Shown in pieces: positions 19,374 through 28,070 of a stretch of 64,000 nucleotides of DNA. A program made the position numbers and the translations under genes. The notes beneath the pieces were generated by a model, which saw only the letters and a program-made list of their open reading frames with translations, searched no databases and was not told the DNA's origin. Numbering within the stretch: the stretch's first letter is position 1; each line of letters opens with the position of its first letter. This stretch comes from Celeribacter ethanolicus (GTDB taxonomy: Bacteria; Pseudomonadota; Alphaproteobacteria; Rhodobacterales; Rhodobacteraceae), in contig NZ_LRUC01000006.1 in assembly GCF_001550095.1 (NCBI RefSeq), positions 186,001-250,000 of the forward strand, in the 5' to 3' direction.

Positions 19374-20669
19374 ATGGACGTGAAAATTCAATTCAAGAGC
19401 ACTCTGGCTTCGGCACTTTTCGCCAGCACAGCGCTGGCCACCAGCGCCTTTGCCGCCGACTGTCCGATCAAGGTCGGTGTGCTGCACTCGCTCTCGGGGA
19501 CGATGGCGATTTCGGAGACGACTCTTAAGGACACCATGCTGATGCTGGTAGACGAACAGAACAAAAAAGGAGGCCTTCTGGGCTGTGATCTGGAGGCGGT
19601 TGTCGTCGATCCGGCGTCTGACTGGCCGCTCTTTGCCGAGAAGGCGCGCGAGCTTCTGACCGTGCACAATGTCGACGTGATTTTCGGCAACTGGACCTCG
19701 GTGTCGCGCAAATCCGTGCTGCCGGTGATCGAGGAACTCAACGGTCTGCTGTTCTACCCGGTGCAGTATGAGGGCGAGGAAAGCTCGAAAAACGTGTTCT
19801 ACACGGGGGCGGCGCCGAACCAGCAGGCGATTCCGGCCACGGATTATTTCCTTGATGAGCTGGGCGTAGAAAAGTTCGCTCTGCTTGGCACCGACTACGT
19901 CTACCCGCGCACCACGAACAACATTCTCGAGTCCTACCTGAAAGCCAAGGGCATCGCGGAAGAGGATATCTTCGTCAACTACACGCCCTTCGGTCATTCC
20001 GACTGGTCCAAGATCGTCGCGGATGTCGTGGCGCTTGGCGCGGATGGCAAGAAGGTCGGTGTGATCTCGACGATCAACGGCGACGCCAACATCGGGTTCT
20101 ACAAGGAGCTTGCCGCCGCGGGTATTTCCGCCGATGACATTCCTGTCGTGGCCTTCTCCGTGGGTGAAGAAGAACTGTCCGGTCTCGACACCACCAACCT
20201 CGTCGGGCACCTCGCGGCATGGAACTATTTCATGTCCGCCGATACGCCGGAAAACGCCGCCTTCATCGACCAGTGGCATGCCTTCATCGGTGACGATGCG
20301 CGCGTGACCAACGACCCGATGGAAGCGCATTACATCGGCTTCAACATGTGGGTGAACGCGGTGACCGAAGCGGGCACCACCGATGTCGACTCCGTGCGTG
20401 AGCACATGTGGGGTCAGGAATTCCCGAACCTCACGGGCGGCACCGCCGTGATGGGGGTGAACCATCACCTCTCCAAACCGGTGCTGATCGGCGAAATTCT
20501 GGCCGACGGTCAGTTCGACATCATCTCGGAAACCGATCCGGTTCCGGGCGATGCATGGACCGATTACCTGCCGGAATCCGCCGTGCTGAAATCCGATTGG
20601 AAGGACCTCGGTTGCGGCATGTACAACACCGAGACCGAGACCTGTGTGCAGATCAAATCCAACTATTGA
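19374..20669 (+). CDS. urtA: Urea ABC transporter substrate-binding protein
   Basis: A periplasmic binding protein for urea or short-chain amides. It is 431 residues, with a signal peptide (KSTLASALFASTALATSAFA) and then the UrtA-type mature sequence CPIKVGVLHSLSGTMAISE; the blocks FGNWTSVSRKSVLPV and NGLLFYPVQYEGEESS are characteristic. The ATG at 19374 and a GTG at 19380 both fit the AAGGGG site. It heads urtABCDE and is separated from urtB by a hairpin that may raise its relative expression. Confidence 0.95.
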   Translation: MDVKIQFKSTLASALFASTALATSAFAADCPIKVGVLHSLSGTMAISETTLKDTMLMLVDEQNKKGGLLGCDLEAVVVDPASDWPLFAEKARELLTVHNVDVIFGNWTSVSRKSVLPVIEELNGLLFYPVQYEGEESSKNVFYTGAAPNQQAIPATDYFLDELGVEKFALLGTDYVYPRTTNNILESYLKAKGIAEEDIFVNYTPFGHSDWSKIVADVVALGADGKKVGVISTINGDANIGFYKELAAAGISADDIPVVAFSVGEEELSGLDTTNLVGHLAAWNYFMSADTPENAAFIDQWHAFIGDDARVTNDPMEAHYIGFNMWVNAVTEAGTTDVDSVREHMWGQEFPNLTGGTAVMGVNHHLSKPVLIGEILADGQFDIISETDPVPGDAWTDYLPESAVLKSDWKDLGCGMYNTETETCVQIKSNY

Positions 20670-20685
20670 TCCGAGCTGACAAGGG

Positions 20686-20705
20686 AGGGGCGGTGTGCCG
20701 CCCTT
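20686..20705 (+). terminator. Hairpin between urtA and urtB
   Basis: An 8-bp stem (AGGGGCGG with CCGCCCTT, one G-T pair) closes on a TGTG loop just after the urtA stop. With no real T run it is probably a partial terminator or an mRNA-stabilising stem giving more binding protein than permease. Confidence 0.5.
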
Positions 20706-20733
20706 CCATCTCCTCCCAGTTGGAAAGTTTTTC

Positions 20734-22686
20734 ATGATCCGCCGCCTTATCGCTGCGTGTCTGATCTTGCTCACCTGTGCGCTCGCGGCACAGGCACAGG
20801 AGAGGACCATTCAGGACGTGCTTCAGGAGCACCGCGCCGAGATTGAAAAATCTTCGCGCAAGACCATCGGCCCCGCTATCGACGCCATCGCCAATTCCGG
20901 CCTGTCTGCCGCGCAGACCGTGCTTGAGACTTGGCAGAACAAGGGTATGTGGCAGCGCAAGGCTGACGGGCTGTTTTTCTACGCGGCGCCAGGCGCGGGC
21001 GGAACCTACACGCTGTTCGATTTCGACAGCGGTGCCGAGGTGGGGGCGGTCGACAAGGGCGATCTCGATCAGCTCAAACCGAACTCCGGCATTCGCGCCA
21101 TGATCGGTGCTGCTTTGGTACAGTTTCAGCTCAACGATCCCAATCCGGCGCGTCGTCGCGATGCGCTTTTGGCGATTCAGCGCGATGGGGAAGAGAGCCA
21201 TCTTGCCCCGCTCCGCGCCTCCATCGAAGGCGAGACCGATCCGGCGATCAAAGCGCTGAAAGAGACCACCGAACGGCTTTTGACCATTCGTTTCGACCCG
21301 GATGAAGCGAGCCGCGTTGCGGCGATTGAAGGCTTTCGTGGTGCGCTGTCGCTGGATGCCCGAGCGGCGCTCAATCCGCTTGTCACCACAAAGATCGTTT
21401 ATGCAGAGGGTCTGCCGGACGGGGCCAATATCAAACGGGCTCTGAAACCCGGCAAAGACATTCCGGTCTCTGATGCATTTGCGCTGATGGTCGCAGCCGG
21501 GGCCGCGACGCCGCCGCCGAGTGTGGCCGAGCGCAAAGCGGCGCTTGAGGCCCATATCGTCGATGGCAAGGTCGGTGGCAGGCCTGTGGCGGACCTCAAC
21601 ACTCAAGAGTCTCGCGACAGCGCCTATGCGGCACTGGCCGAGGCGGGGCAGGCTCCGGCCTATGATGTGAATTTTTCCGAGGAAACTGTCGTCAAGGGCG
21701 CGCCGTTTGCGGAGGTCTATGACGAACCGTCCAAAGCCGTGACCGATGCGGCGGAGGCGACGCTCGGGTCGATCAACCGGGCCGTCGGGTTCAATCAATT
21801 CCTCGATCTCTCGCTCGATGGCTTGTCTCTGGCCTCGATCTATTTCCTTGCGGCCATCGGTTTGGCGATCACATTCGGGGTCATGGGCGTGATCAACATG
21901 GCCCATGGCGAGTTCATCATGATGGGCGCCTATACCGGCTATGTCGTGCAACAGATCGTGCCGGATTATACCGTGTCGATCATTCTCGCGATCCCGCTGG
22001 CCTTCGCCGTCACCTTTGCCGCCGGTGTGGCGATGGAGCGGCTGATCATCCGCTGGCTGTATAACCGGCCTCTTGAGACCCTTCTCGCGACCTTCGGCGT
22101 GTCCATCGCGCTTCAGCAGCTCGCCAAGAACATCTTTGGCACGCAGGCGCGTCCGCTGACCTCGCCCGGCTGGCTCGATGGGGCGCTGACCTTCAACGAT
22201 GTGGTGTCGATCTCTTATATCCGCATCGCGATTTTCGTTCTGGCGCTGATCTTCCTTGGCGTGTTCCTCTTCATCATGAAGAAAACGCGTCTGGGTCTCG
22301 AAACCCGCGCCGTGACGCAGAACCCGCGCATGGCGGCCTCCATGGGGATCAACCCGGACAAGGTGAACATGCTGACCTTCGGTCTCGGCTCCGGCATCGC
22401 CGGGATCGCGGGGGTGGCCATCGGGCTCTATGCGAAAGTCACCTCCGAGCTTGGCTCCGATTATATCGTCCAAAGCTTCATGACCGTGGTCGTCGGCGGT
22501 GTCGGCAACATTTGGGGCACGCTCTTGGGTGCCGGTCTGATCGGTTTCCTGCAAAAGGGGATCGAATGGTTCAACCCGTCCAATACGCTGGCGGCGCAGA
22601 CCTACATGATCATCTTCATCATCATTTTCATCCAGTTCCGGCCCAAGGGCATCATCGCCCTCAAGGGGCGTGCGGCTGGGGATTAA
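20734..22686 (+). CDS. urtB: Urea ABC transporter permease UrtB
   Basis: An inner-membrane permease of the LivH branch. The 650-residue protein has a signal-like N-terminus (MIRRLIAACLILLTCALAAQA), a long periplasmic N-terminal region of about 350 residues, then the LivH-like core with GLAITFGVMGVINMAHGEFIMMG. This long N-terminal extension is seen in many UrtB proteins. The ATG at 20734 follows GGAAAG; an upstream GTG at 20695 falls in the intercistronic hairpin. Confidence 0.94.
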   Translation: MIRRLIAACLILLTCALAAQAQERTIQDVLQEHRAEIEKSSRKTIGPAIDAIANSGLSAAQTVLETWQNKGMWQRKADGLFFYAAPGAGGTYTLFDFDSGAEVGAVDKGDLDQLKPNSGIRAMIGAALVQFQLNDPNPARRRDALLAIQRDGEESHLAPLRASIEGETDPAIKALKETTERLLTIRFDPDEASRVAAIEGFRGALSLDARAALNPLVTTKIVYAEGLPDGANIKRALKPGKDIPVSDAFALMVAAGAATPPPSVAERKAALEAHIVDGKVGGRPVADLNTQESRDSAYAALAEAGQAPAYDVNFSEETVVKGAPFAEVYDEPSKAVTDAAEATLGSINRAVGFNQFLDLSLDGLSLASIYFLAAIGLAITFGVMGVINMAHGEFIMMGAYTGYVVQQIVPDYTVSIILAIPLAFAVTFAAGVAMERLIIRWLYNRPLETLLATFGVSIALQQLAKNIFGTQARPLTSPGWLDGALTFNDVVSISYIRIAIFVLALIFLGVFLFIMKKTRLGLETRAVTQNPRMAASMGINPDKVNMLTFGLGSGIAGIAGVAIGLYAKVTSELGSDYIVQSFMTVVVGGVGNIWGTLLGAGLIGFLQKGIEWFNPSNTLAAQTYMIIFIIIFIQFRPKGIIALKGRAAGD

Positions 22687-22701
22687 GGGAGGGATTGAGC
22701 C

Positions 22702-23928
22702 ATGGATATGTTTAAGAAAAACCCCTCCCTGCCGGTCTTTGTCGCCGTTCTGGTGATTTTTACACTCGCCGTGACTTTCATGTCGGAAGCTTACGGTGCG
22801 GGGGGGATTTCCACGTCGTTCGTCAAGACCTTGGGCAAGACCTTGTGCCTTGCTCTGGTGGCCATCGCGATGGATTTGGTCTGGGGCTACACCGGCATTC
22901 TGTCTCTCGGCCACTTCGCCTTTTTCGGGCTGGGCGGCTATATGATCGGCATGTGGCTGATGTATGCGCGGACCAAGCTGATCGTGCTCGACAGTTTCGC
23001 CAATGCGCCCCTGCCGCCGACTGCGTCTGAGATTTCGGACGCCATCGGGACGCAGATTTTTGGCGTGGTCGGCTCAAGCGATTTCCCTCTGGTCTGGTAT
23101 TTCGCCCATAGTTTCTGGGCGCAGATCGCCTTGGTCGTTCTTGTGCCCGGCATCCTCGCCCTGGTCTTCGGCTGGCTCGCCTTCCGCTCGCGGGTGACCG
23201 GCGTCTACCTGTCGATCCTGACCCAGGCAATGACCCTCGCGCTCTCGCTTTACCTCTTTCAAAATGACAGCGGCTTGCGCGGCAACAACGGGCTTTCGGG
23301 CCTGCAAAACCTCCCCGGCGCGGACGGGGTATCGCAGGACTATATCTCGATCTGGTTCTTCTGGGCCTCAGCCCTCGCACTTTTGCTCACTTATCTGGTC
23401 GCGGCCTTCATCGTCTCCGGCAAATTCGGCTCCGTCATTCGCGGCATCCGCGACGACGAGGCGCGGGTGCGGTTCCTTGGCTATTCTGTCGAAGGGTTCA
23501 AACTCTTCGTCTTTACCCTCACCGCCGTGATCGCCGCCATCGGGGGCGCGCTCTATTACCCACAGGCCGGGATCATCAACCCGGCAGAAATCGCCCCCAT
23601 CGCCTCCATCTACCTCGCCGTTTGGGTCGCCATCGGCGGGCGCGGGCGCATCTATGGCGCGGTCATCGGCGCGGCCTTTGTCTCGCTCGTCTCCACCTAT
23701 TTCACCGGCGGTCAGGCCCCCGATGTGAACCTCGGATTCTACACGATCAAATGGGTCGATTGGTGGCTGGTGCTTCTGGGCTTGTCTTTTGTCCTCGTGA
23801 CGCTCTTTGCCCCCAAGGGCATCGGTGGCTTGTTCGATCTGATCTCCGGCCGCATGTCGCCCAACCGTCATGGCGTCCCCCTCGGGCCCGACAAAGGCAG
23901 TTTGCGTGAAGAGGAGGCGGAGAAATGA
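22702..23928 (+). CDS. urtC: Urea ABC transporter permease UrtC
   Basis: A 408-residue LivM-type permease pairing with UrtB. Core features include DLVWGYTGILSLGHFAFFGLGGYMIGMW and the cytoplasmic coupling stretch IRDDEARVRFLGYSVEGFKL. It begins 15 bases after urtB behind AAGGGAGGG and overlaps urtD by four bases. Confidence 0.95.
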   Translation: MDMFKKNPSLPVFVAVLVIFTLAVTFMSEAYGAGGISTSFVKTLGKTLCLALVAIAMDLVWGYTGILSLGHFAFFGLGGYMIGMWLMYARTKLIVLDSFANAPLPPTASEISDAIGTQIFGVVGSSDFPLVWYFAHSFWAQIALVVLVPGILALVFGWLAFRSRVTGVYLSILTQAMTLALSLYLFQNDSGLRGNNGLSGLQNLPGADGVSQDYISIWFFWASALALLLTYLVAAFIVSGKFGSVIRGIRDDEARVRFLGYSVEGFKLFVFTLTAVIAAIGGALYYPQAGIINPAEIAPIASIYLAVWVAIGGRGRIYGAVIGAAFVSLVSTYFTGGQAPDVNLGFYTIKWVDWWLVLLGLSFVLVTLFAPKGIGGLFDLISGRMSPNRHGVPLGPDKGSLREEEAEK

Positions 23929-24674
23929 GCGGCGCTGGCACACTTCTTGAGGTCTCCGGGATTTCGGTCACCTTCGACGGCTTCCGGGCGATCAACAACC
24001 TGTCGTTCAACATCGGCCATGCCGAGCTGCGCGCCATCATCGGGCCGAACGGGGCGGGCAAGACGACCTTCATGGACATCGTGACCGGCAAGACCAAGCC
24101 CGATGAGGGCAAGGTGTTGTGGGGAGACATGTCGCGCAACCTGATCGGCATGAACGAGGCGAAAATCGCGCGGGCGGGCATCGGGCGAAAGTTTCAACGC
24201 CCGACGGTGTTCGAGGATCAGAGCGTGTTCGAAAACCTGCTGATGGCGGTCAAAAACGACCGCAATCCGCTCAAGGTTCTGTTCTTTCGTCCGAAGTTCA
24301 AGGATTTCGCGAAGGTCGAGGAACTTGCCGCCGAGATCGGTCTCTCCGATCAGTTGGAACGCAGATCCGGCGAGCTGTCGCATGGGCAGAAGCAATGGCT
24401 GGAGATCGGCATGCTTCTGGCGCAGGATCCGAAGCTTTTGCTGGTCGATGAACCGGCGGCGGGGATGACGCTTGGTGAGCGGGAACACACCACCGATATT
24501 TTGAAAGAGGCGGCAAAAACCCGTGCTGTGGTGGTCGTAGAGCACGACATGGACTTCGTCCGGCGGCTCGATTGTAAGGTGACCGTGCTGCATGAGGGAT
24601 CGGTTTTGGCCGAAGGCTCGCTCGATCACGTGACGAAAAATCAGGACGTGATTGACGTCTATTTGGGGCGCTGA
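23925..24674 (+). CDS. urtD: Urea ABC transporter ATP-binding protein UrtD
   Basis: A 249-residue LivG-type ATPase with Walker A GPNGAGKTT, signature LSHGQKQWLEIG (a serine-histidine variant usual in UrtD) and Walker B LLLVDEPAAGM. It forms an ATPase pair with UrtE. The ATG overlaps the urtC stop. Confidence 0.95.
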   Translation: MSGAGTLLEVSGISVTFDGFRAINNLSFNIGHAELRAIIGPNGAGKTTFMDIVTGKTKPDEGKVLWGDMSRNLIGMNEAKIARAGIGRKFQRPTVFEDQSVFENLLMAVKNDRNPLKVLFFRPKFKDFAKVEELAAEIGLSDQLERRSGELSHGQKQWLEIGMLLAQDPKLLLVDEPAAGMTLGEREHTTDILKEAAKTRAVVVVEHDMDFVRRLDCKVTVLHEGSVLAEGSLDHVTKNQDVIDVYLGR

Positions 24675-24686
24675 GGAGGGAATAGC

Positions 24687-25385
24687 ATGCTCGAAGTCAA
24701 AAACCTCTCGCTCCATTACGGCGGTTCGCAAATTCTCTATGACGTCGATCTGTCGGCGCAGGCGGGCAAGGTCACTTGTGTGATGGGCACCAACGGGGTG
24801 GGCAAAACCTCCCTCATGAAAGCGATTTCCGGCACGCATCCGCGCTCCGGCGGTTCTATGAGGCTCGACGGCGAAGACGTCGGCAAATCCCCGGCGCATG
24901 AGCTGGCGCATAAGGGCGTTGCGAGCGTTCCGCAGGGGCGAATGATCTTTCCGCTTCTGACGGTGAAGGAAAATCTGGAGAGCGGATTTACCTGTCTGCC
25001 GAAATCCGAACATTTCATCCCGGATGAGATTTTCGAACTGTTCCCGATCCTCAAGGAGTTCATGCATCGTCGTGGCGGCGACCTTTCGGGTGGGCAGCAA
25101 CAGCAACTCGCCATCGCCCGTGCCCTGATCATCAAGCCAAAGCTGCTGCTCCTGGATGAGCCGACCGAGGGCATTCAGCCCAATATCATTCAACAAATCG
25201 GTCGGGTGATTGCGCTTCTGCGCGAGCGTGGCGATATGGCGATCGTGTTGGTCGAGCAGTATTTCGAATTCGCCTACGACCTCGCCGATCAGCTCGTTTT
25301 CATGGAGCGCGGGCGGGTCACATCCACCCACGAGAAATCCGAAATTTCCAAGGAGGACGCGGCCAAGGTTTTCCGTATCGCCTGA
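24687..25385 (+). CDS. urtE: Urea ABC transporter ATP-binding protein UrtE
   Basis: A 232-residue LivF-type ATPase with Walker A GTNGVGKTS, signature LSGGQQQQLAIARAL and Walker B LLLLDEPTEGIQPNI. It completes urtABCDE. No urease genes follow in this window, so the imported urea must be used by enzymes encoded elsewhere. Confidence 0.95.
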   Translation: MLEVKNLSLHYGGSQILYDVDLSAQAGKVTCVMGTNGVGKTSLMKAISGTHPRSGGSMRLDGEDVGKSPAHELAHKGVASVPQGRMIFPLLTVKENLESGFTCLPKSEHFIPDEIFELFPILKEFMHRRGGDLSGGQQQQLAIARALIIKPKLLLLDEPTEGIQPNIIQQIGRVIALLRERGDMAIVLVEQYFEFAYDLADQLVFMERGRVTSTHEKSEISKEDAAKVFRIA

Positions 25386-25468
25386 TTGTCTACCCTCTCA
25401 GATCGTTCCGAAATGCTGCGCAGCATGTTGATCATCTGCGCAATCGGACTATTTGATAAAAAGCATTG

Positions 25469-25484
25469 CCGAAACCGGTTTCGG
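25469..25484. promoter_or_regulatory. LacI-family operator palindrome
   Basis: CCGAAACCGGTTTCGG is a perfect 16-bp palindrome with the central CG step typical of LacI/GalR operators. It lies 32 bases before the GTG of the LacI-type gene and ahead of the whole downstream transport operon, so it probably serves autoregulation and operon control. Confidence 0.8.
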
Positions 25485-25516
25485 AGACGCAATGTTGCCG
25501 GGAGGAGGCGAATCAA

Positions 25517-26629
25517 GTGCGGTCAAACGGAACCATGGACCGTCGTGCGCGCGACACAGCGCGGGTGACGATATCGGATTTGTCCCGGGCCCTGAGCCTG
25601 ACCAAAGGCACTGTTTCGCGCGCGCTCAATGGTTATCCCGACATTTCGGAGGCCACCCGCAACCGGGTCATTCGCGCAGCGCAAGCTATGGGCTATCGTC
25701 CGCTCAGCCAGGCCCAGGCGATCAAGACCGGGCGGAGTTGTTCGCTTGGCTTGGTGGTCGAACTGTCGCAATACGATGCCCACCGCCCCTTCCTCGCCGA
25801 ATTTCTGGCCGGTCTGACACAGGCCGCCTCTGCCGAAGGCTGGACCCTCACCATCGCCACCTCTGAAAGCGAAACGGACACGATCCGCATCATGCGCGAT
25901 CTGGTGCGCGACCGCAAAGCCGACGGGTTCATCCTTCAGAGGGTGCTTTGGGAGGACCCTCGCATCGCCTATCTCGAACGCGAAAACGTGCCCTTTATAT
26001 GCTATGGGCGGCCCAAAAATCGTGAAAAAGTGTCTTATTTCGATGTTGTGAGCGAGGCCGCCATGGCCGATGCGATCACTTGGCTGGCCCGTCTCGGGCA
26101 TGTGCGTATCGGCTATATCGGGTCCGCGCCGGACTATGCCTATTCTCACGCCCGCCGGGATGGCTACCGCGCCGGGCTCGCCGCCGAGGGGCTGACCTAT
26201 GACGCCAGGCTGGTGGTCGAGGGCGCGCTGTCTCCCGATCATGCGGCCCAAGCGACGCGGCAGCTTTTGGCGCTTGAGACTCCGCCGACGGCGATCCTCT
26301 GTGCAACGGATACACTCGCGCGTGGGGTCTATGAGGTGGCGAACACGCTTGGCCTCAAAATCGGGTCGGAACTTTCCGTCGTCGGCTATGACGGCGCCCC
26401 CGAAGGGCAGGCCATGTGGCCGCGTCTCGCGACCTTTGCCGTCGACAACCGGCAAGCGGGCGCGCGGCTTGGCGCAATGTTCATTGCCCGGATGCAGGAC
26501 CCGGAGGCTCCCGCAACCCAAGGCGTGATCCGGGCCACATTTACACCGGGCGGTTCCACGGGACGGCCCACGCTGACGTCAGATCAACTGGCGCGGCATC
26601 TGGCCAATCTGGCCGCTGTGACTGCGTAA
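25517..26629 (+). CDS. LacI-family transcriptional regulator
   Basis: A 370-residue repressor-type regulator with an N-terminal helix-turn-helix (about residues 17-40, VTISDLSRALSLTKGTVSRA) and a periplasmic-binding-like sensor domain. The GTG at 25517 is chosen because GGGAGGAGG precedes it at eight bases; a downstream ATG at 25535 has a weaker site. A perfect operator-like palindrome lies just upstream. The carbohydrate transporter operon starts 25 bases downstream on the same strand, so this regulator probably controls it in response to the imported glycoside or a product. Confidence 0.9.
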   Translation: MRSNGTMDRRARDTARVTISDLSRALSLTKGTVSRALNGYPDISEATRNRVIRAAQAMGYRPLSQAQAIKTGRSCSLGLVVELSQYDAHRPFLAEFLAGLTQAASAEGWTLTIATSESETDTIRIMRDLVRDRKADGFILQRVLWEDPRIAYLERENVPFICYGRPKNREKVSYFDVVSEAAMADAITWLARLGHVRIGYIGSAPDYAYSHARRDGYRAGLAAEGLTYDARLVVEGALSPDHAAQATRQLLALETPPTAILCATDTLARGVYEVANTLGLKIGSELSVVGYDGAPEGQAMWPRLATFAVDNRQAGARLGAMFIARMQDPEAPATQGVIRATFTPGGSTGRPTLTSDQLARHLANLAAVTA

Positions 26630-26654
26630 TTTCCATCAACTCAGGGAGAGAGAG

Positions 26655-28004
26655 ATGATTTTCAAAAAACTGACCCTTCTGACGAGTGCCGCCACGGTGC
26701 TTGCGCTGTCGAGCATGGCGGCAGGGGCCGAGAACCTGCGCTTCTGGACCACGGAAGAACAACCGGATCGTCTGGCCAAGCAGGAGGCGATGGCAGAGGC
26801 ATTCGAAGCCAAGACCGGCAATACGGTCGAAGTGATCCCGGTCACGGAATCCGAGCTTGGCACGCGGGCGACCGCCGCATTTGCCGCCGGTGATCTGCCG
26901 GATGTGATCTATCACTCGCTGCAATATGCGCTGCCCTGGGCCGAAGCCGGCATCCTCGATATGGACGCCGCGACCGATGTGATCGAAGCGCTCGGCGCCG
27001 ACACGTTCGCCCCCGGCGCGCTCGCCATGGCCGCGATGGATGACGGTTACGCCTCCGTTCCCGCCAATGGCTGGACCCAGATGATCGTCTATCGCAAAGA
27101 CCTCTTCGATGCTGCGGGTCTTGCGGCGCCGACCTCCTATGCCGCCGTCGAAGCCGCCATCGAAAAGCTGCACAACCCGCCGGAAATGTACGGCTTTGTG
27201 GCCGCCACGAAAGTGGACGAGGCCTTCATGTCGCAGGTGCTCGAACATGTGTTCCTCGCCAATGGTGTGAGCCCGGTTGATGCCGATGGCTTTGCCCCGC
27301 TCGATGAAGCGAAGACCATCGAAGTTCTTGAGTTCTACAAGAAAATCGCCAATGCCTCGCCTCCGGGCGATCTCTATTGGGATCAGGCGCGGACGCTCTA
27401 TTTCTCCGGCAATACCGCGATGGTCTTCTGGTCGCCCTTCATCCTCGATGAGCTTGCGGGCCTCCGCGACAGCGCCCCGCCCACGATCAACGACGATCCG
27501 ACCTCGACGGAACTCGCGTCGAAAACCGGCATCGTGACGAACTTCTCCGGTCCGTCGAACCCGGATGGCGCGGCCTATGCCAATATCAACTATTTCGGCA
27601 TCACCACAGATGCCTCGACCGATGCGGCCGAGGAATTCGTCGAGTTCTCGATGGATGAGGGCTATCTCGAAACCCTGTCCATCGCACCCGAAGGCATGTT
27701 CCCGACCCGTCGCGGCACCGAGGAAGCCCCGACCTATTTCATCACCGAATGGGCGAAATTGCCGGTGGGTGTCGATCGCAAAGCGCCGCTCGGCGATCTC
27801 TATGCGCAGGATATGATCGACGAAATCGTCGGCGGTCTCGATGTGGCGCAGCGTTGGGGTGTTAAGGAAGGTCAGCTCGGTCTGGCGTCCAAGATGAACA
27901 ACTCGCAGGTGATCAACCGGATCGTGCGTCAGTTCATCGACGGCGATATCGACGCGAAAACCGCCGTTGCGGATCTGAATGCCGAGTTGAGCGCGATCGA
28001 GTAA
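26655..28004 (+). CDS. Carbohydrate ABC transporter substrate-binding protein (family 1)
   Basis: A 449-residue periplasmic binding protein. A signal peptide (about residues 1-25, ending MAAGA) precedes the mature start ENLRFWTTEEQPDR; the DLPDVIYHS and FSGNTAMVFWSP stretches match MalE/family 1 binding proteins. It has a strong ribosome site (GGGAGAGAGAG). It heads the ABC operon with a GH63-like hydrolase, so the ligand is probably a small glycoside. A hairpin separates it from the permease genes. Confidence 0.88.
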   Translation: MIFKKLTLLTSAATVLALSSMAAGAENLRFWTTEEQPDRLAKQEAMAEAFEAKTGNTVEVIPVTESELGTRATAAFAAGDLPDVIYHSLQYALPWAEAGILDMDAATDVIEALGADTFAPGALAMAAMDDGYASVPANGWTQMIVYRKDLFDAAGLAAPTSYAAVEAAIEKLHNPPEMYGFVAATKVDEAFMSQVLEHVFLANGVSPVDADGFAPLDEAKTIEVLEFYKKIANASPPGDLYWDQARTLYFSGNTAMVFWSPFILDELAGLRDSAPPTINDDPTSTELASKTGIVTNFSGPSNPDGAAYANINYFGITTDASTDAAEEFVEFSMDEGYLETLSIAPEGMFPTRRGTEEAPTYFITEWAKLPVGVDRKAPLGDLYAQDMIDEIVGGLDVAQRWGVKEGQLGLASKMNNSQVINRIVRQFIDGDIDAKTAVADLNAELSAIE

Positions 28005-28016
28005 CGCCGCTCTCTT

Positions 28017-28040
28017 GCGGGGCGGCCCGATCCGCCCCGC
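28017..28040 (+). terminator. Attenuator-type hairpin after the binding-protein gene
   Basis: GCGGGGCGG (28017-28025) and CCGCCCCGC (28032-28040) form a perfect 9-bp stem with a 6-base loop, followed by CATTTTGCTTT. It likely allows partial read-through so that binding protein exceeds permease. Confidence 0.65.
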
Positions 28041-28070
28041 CATTTTGCTTTCAAAGACAGGGAGTTCCCC

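Noticed and set aside
20653-22914. Long minus-strand frame opposite urtB
   Set aside because: Low-complexity arginine/histidine-rich translation with no ribosome site or family features; urtB is certain on the plus strand.
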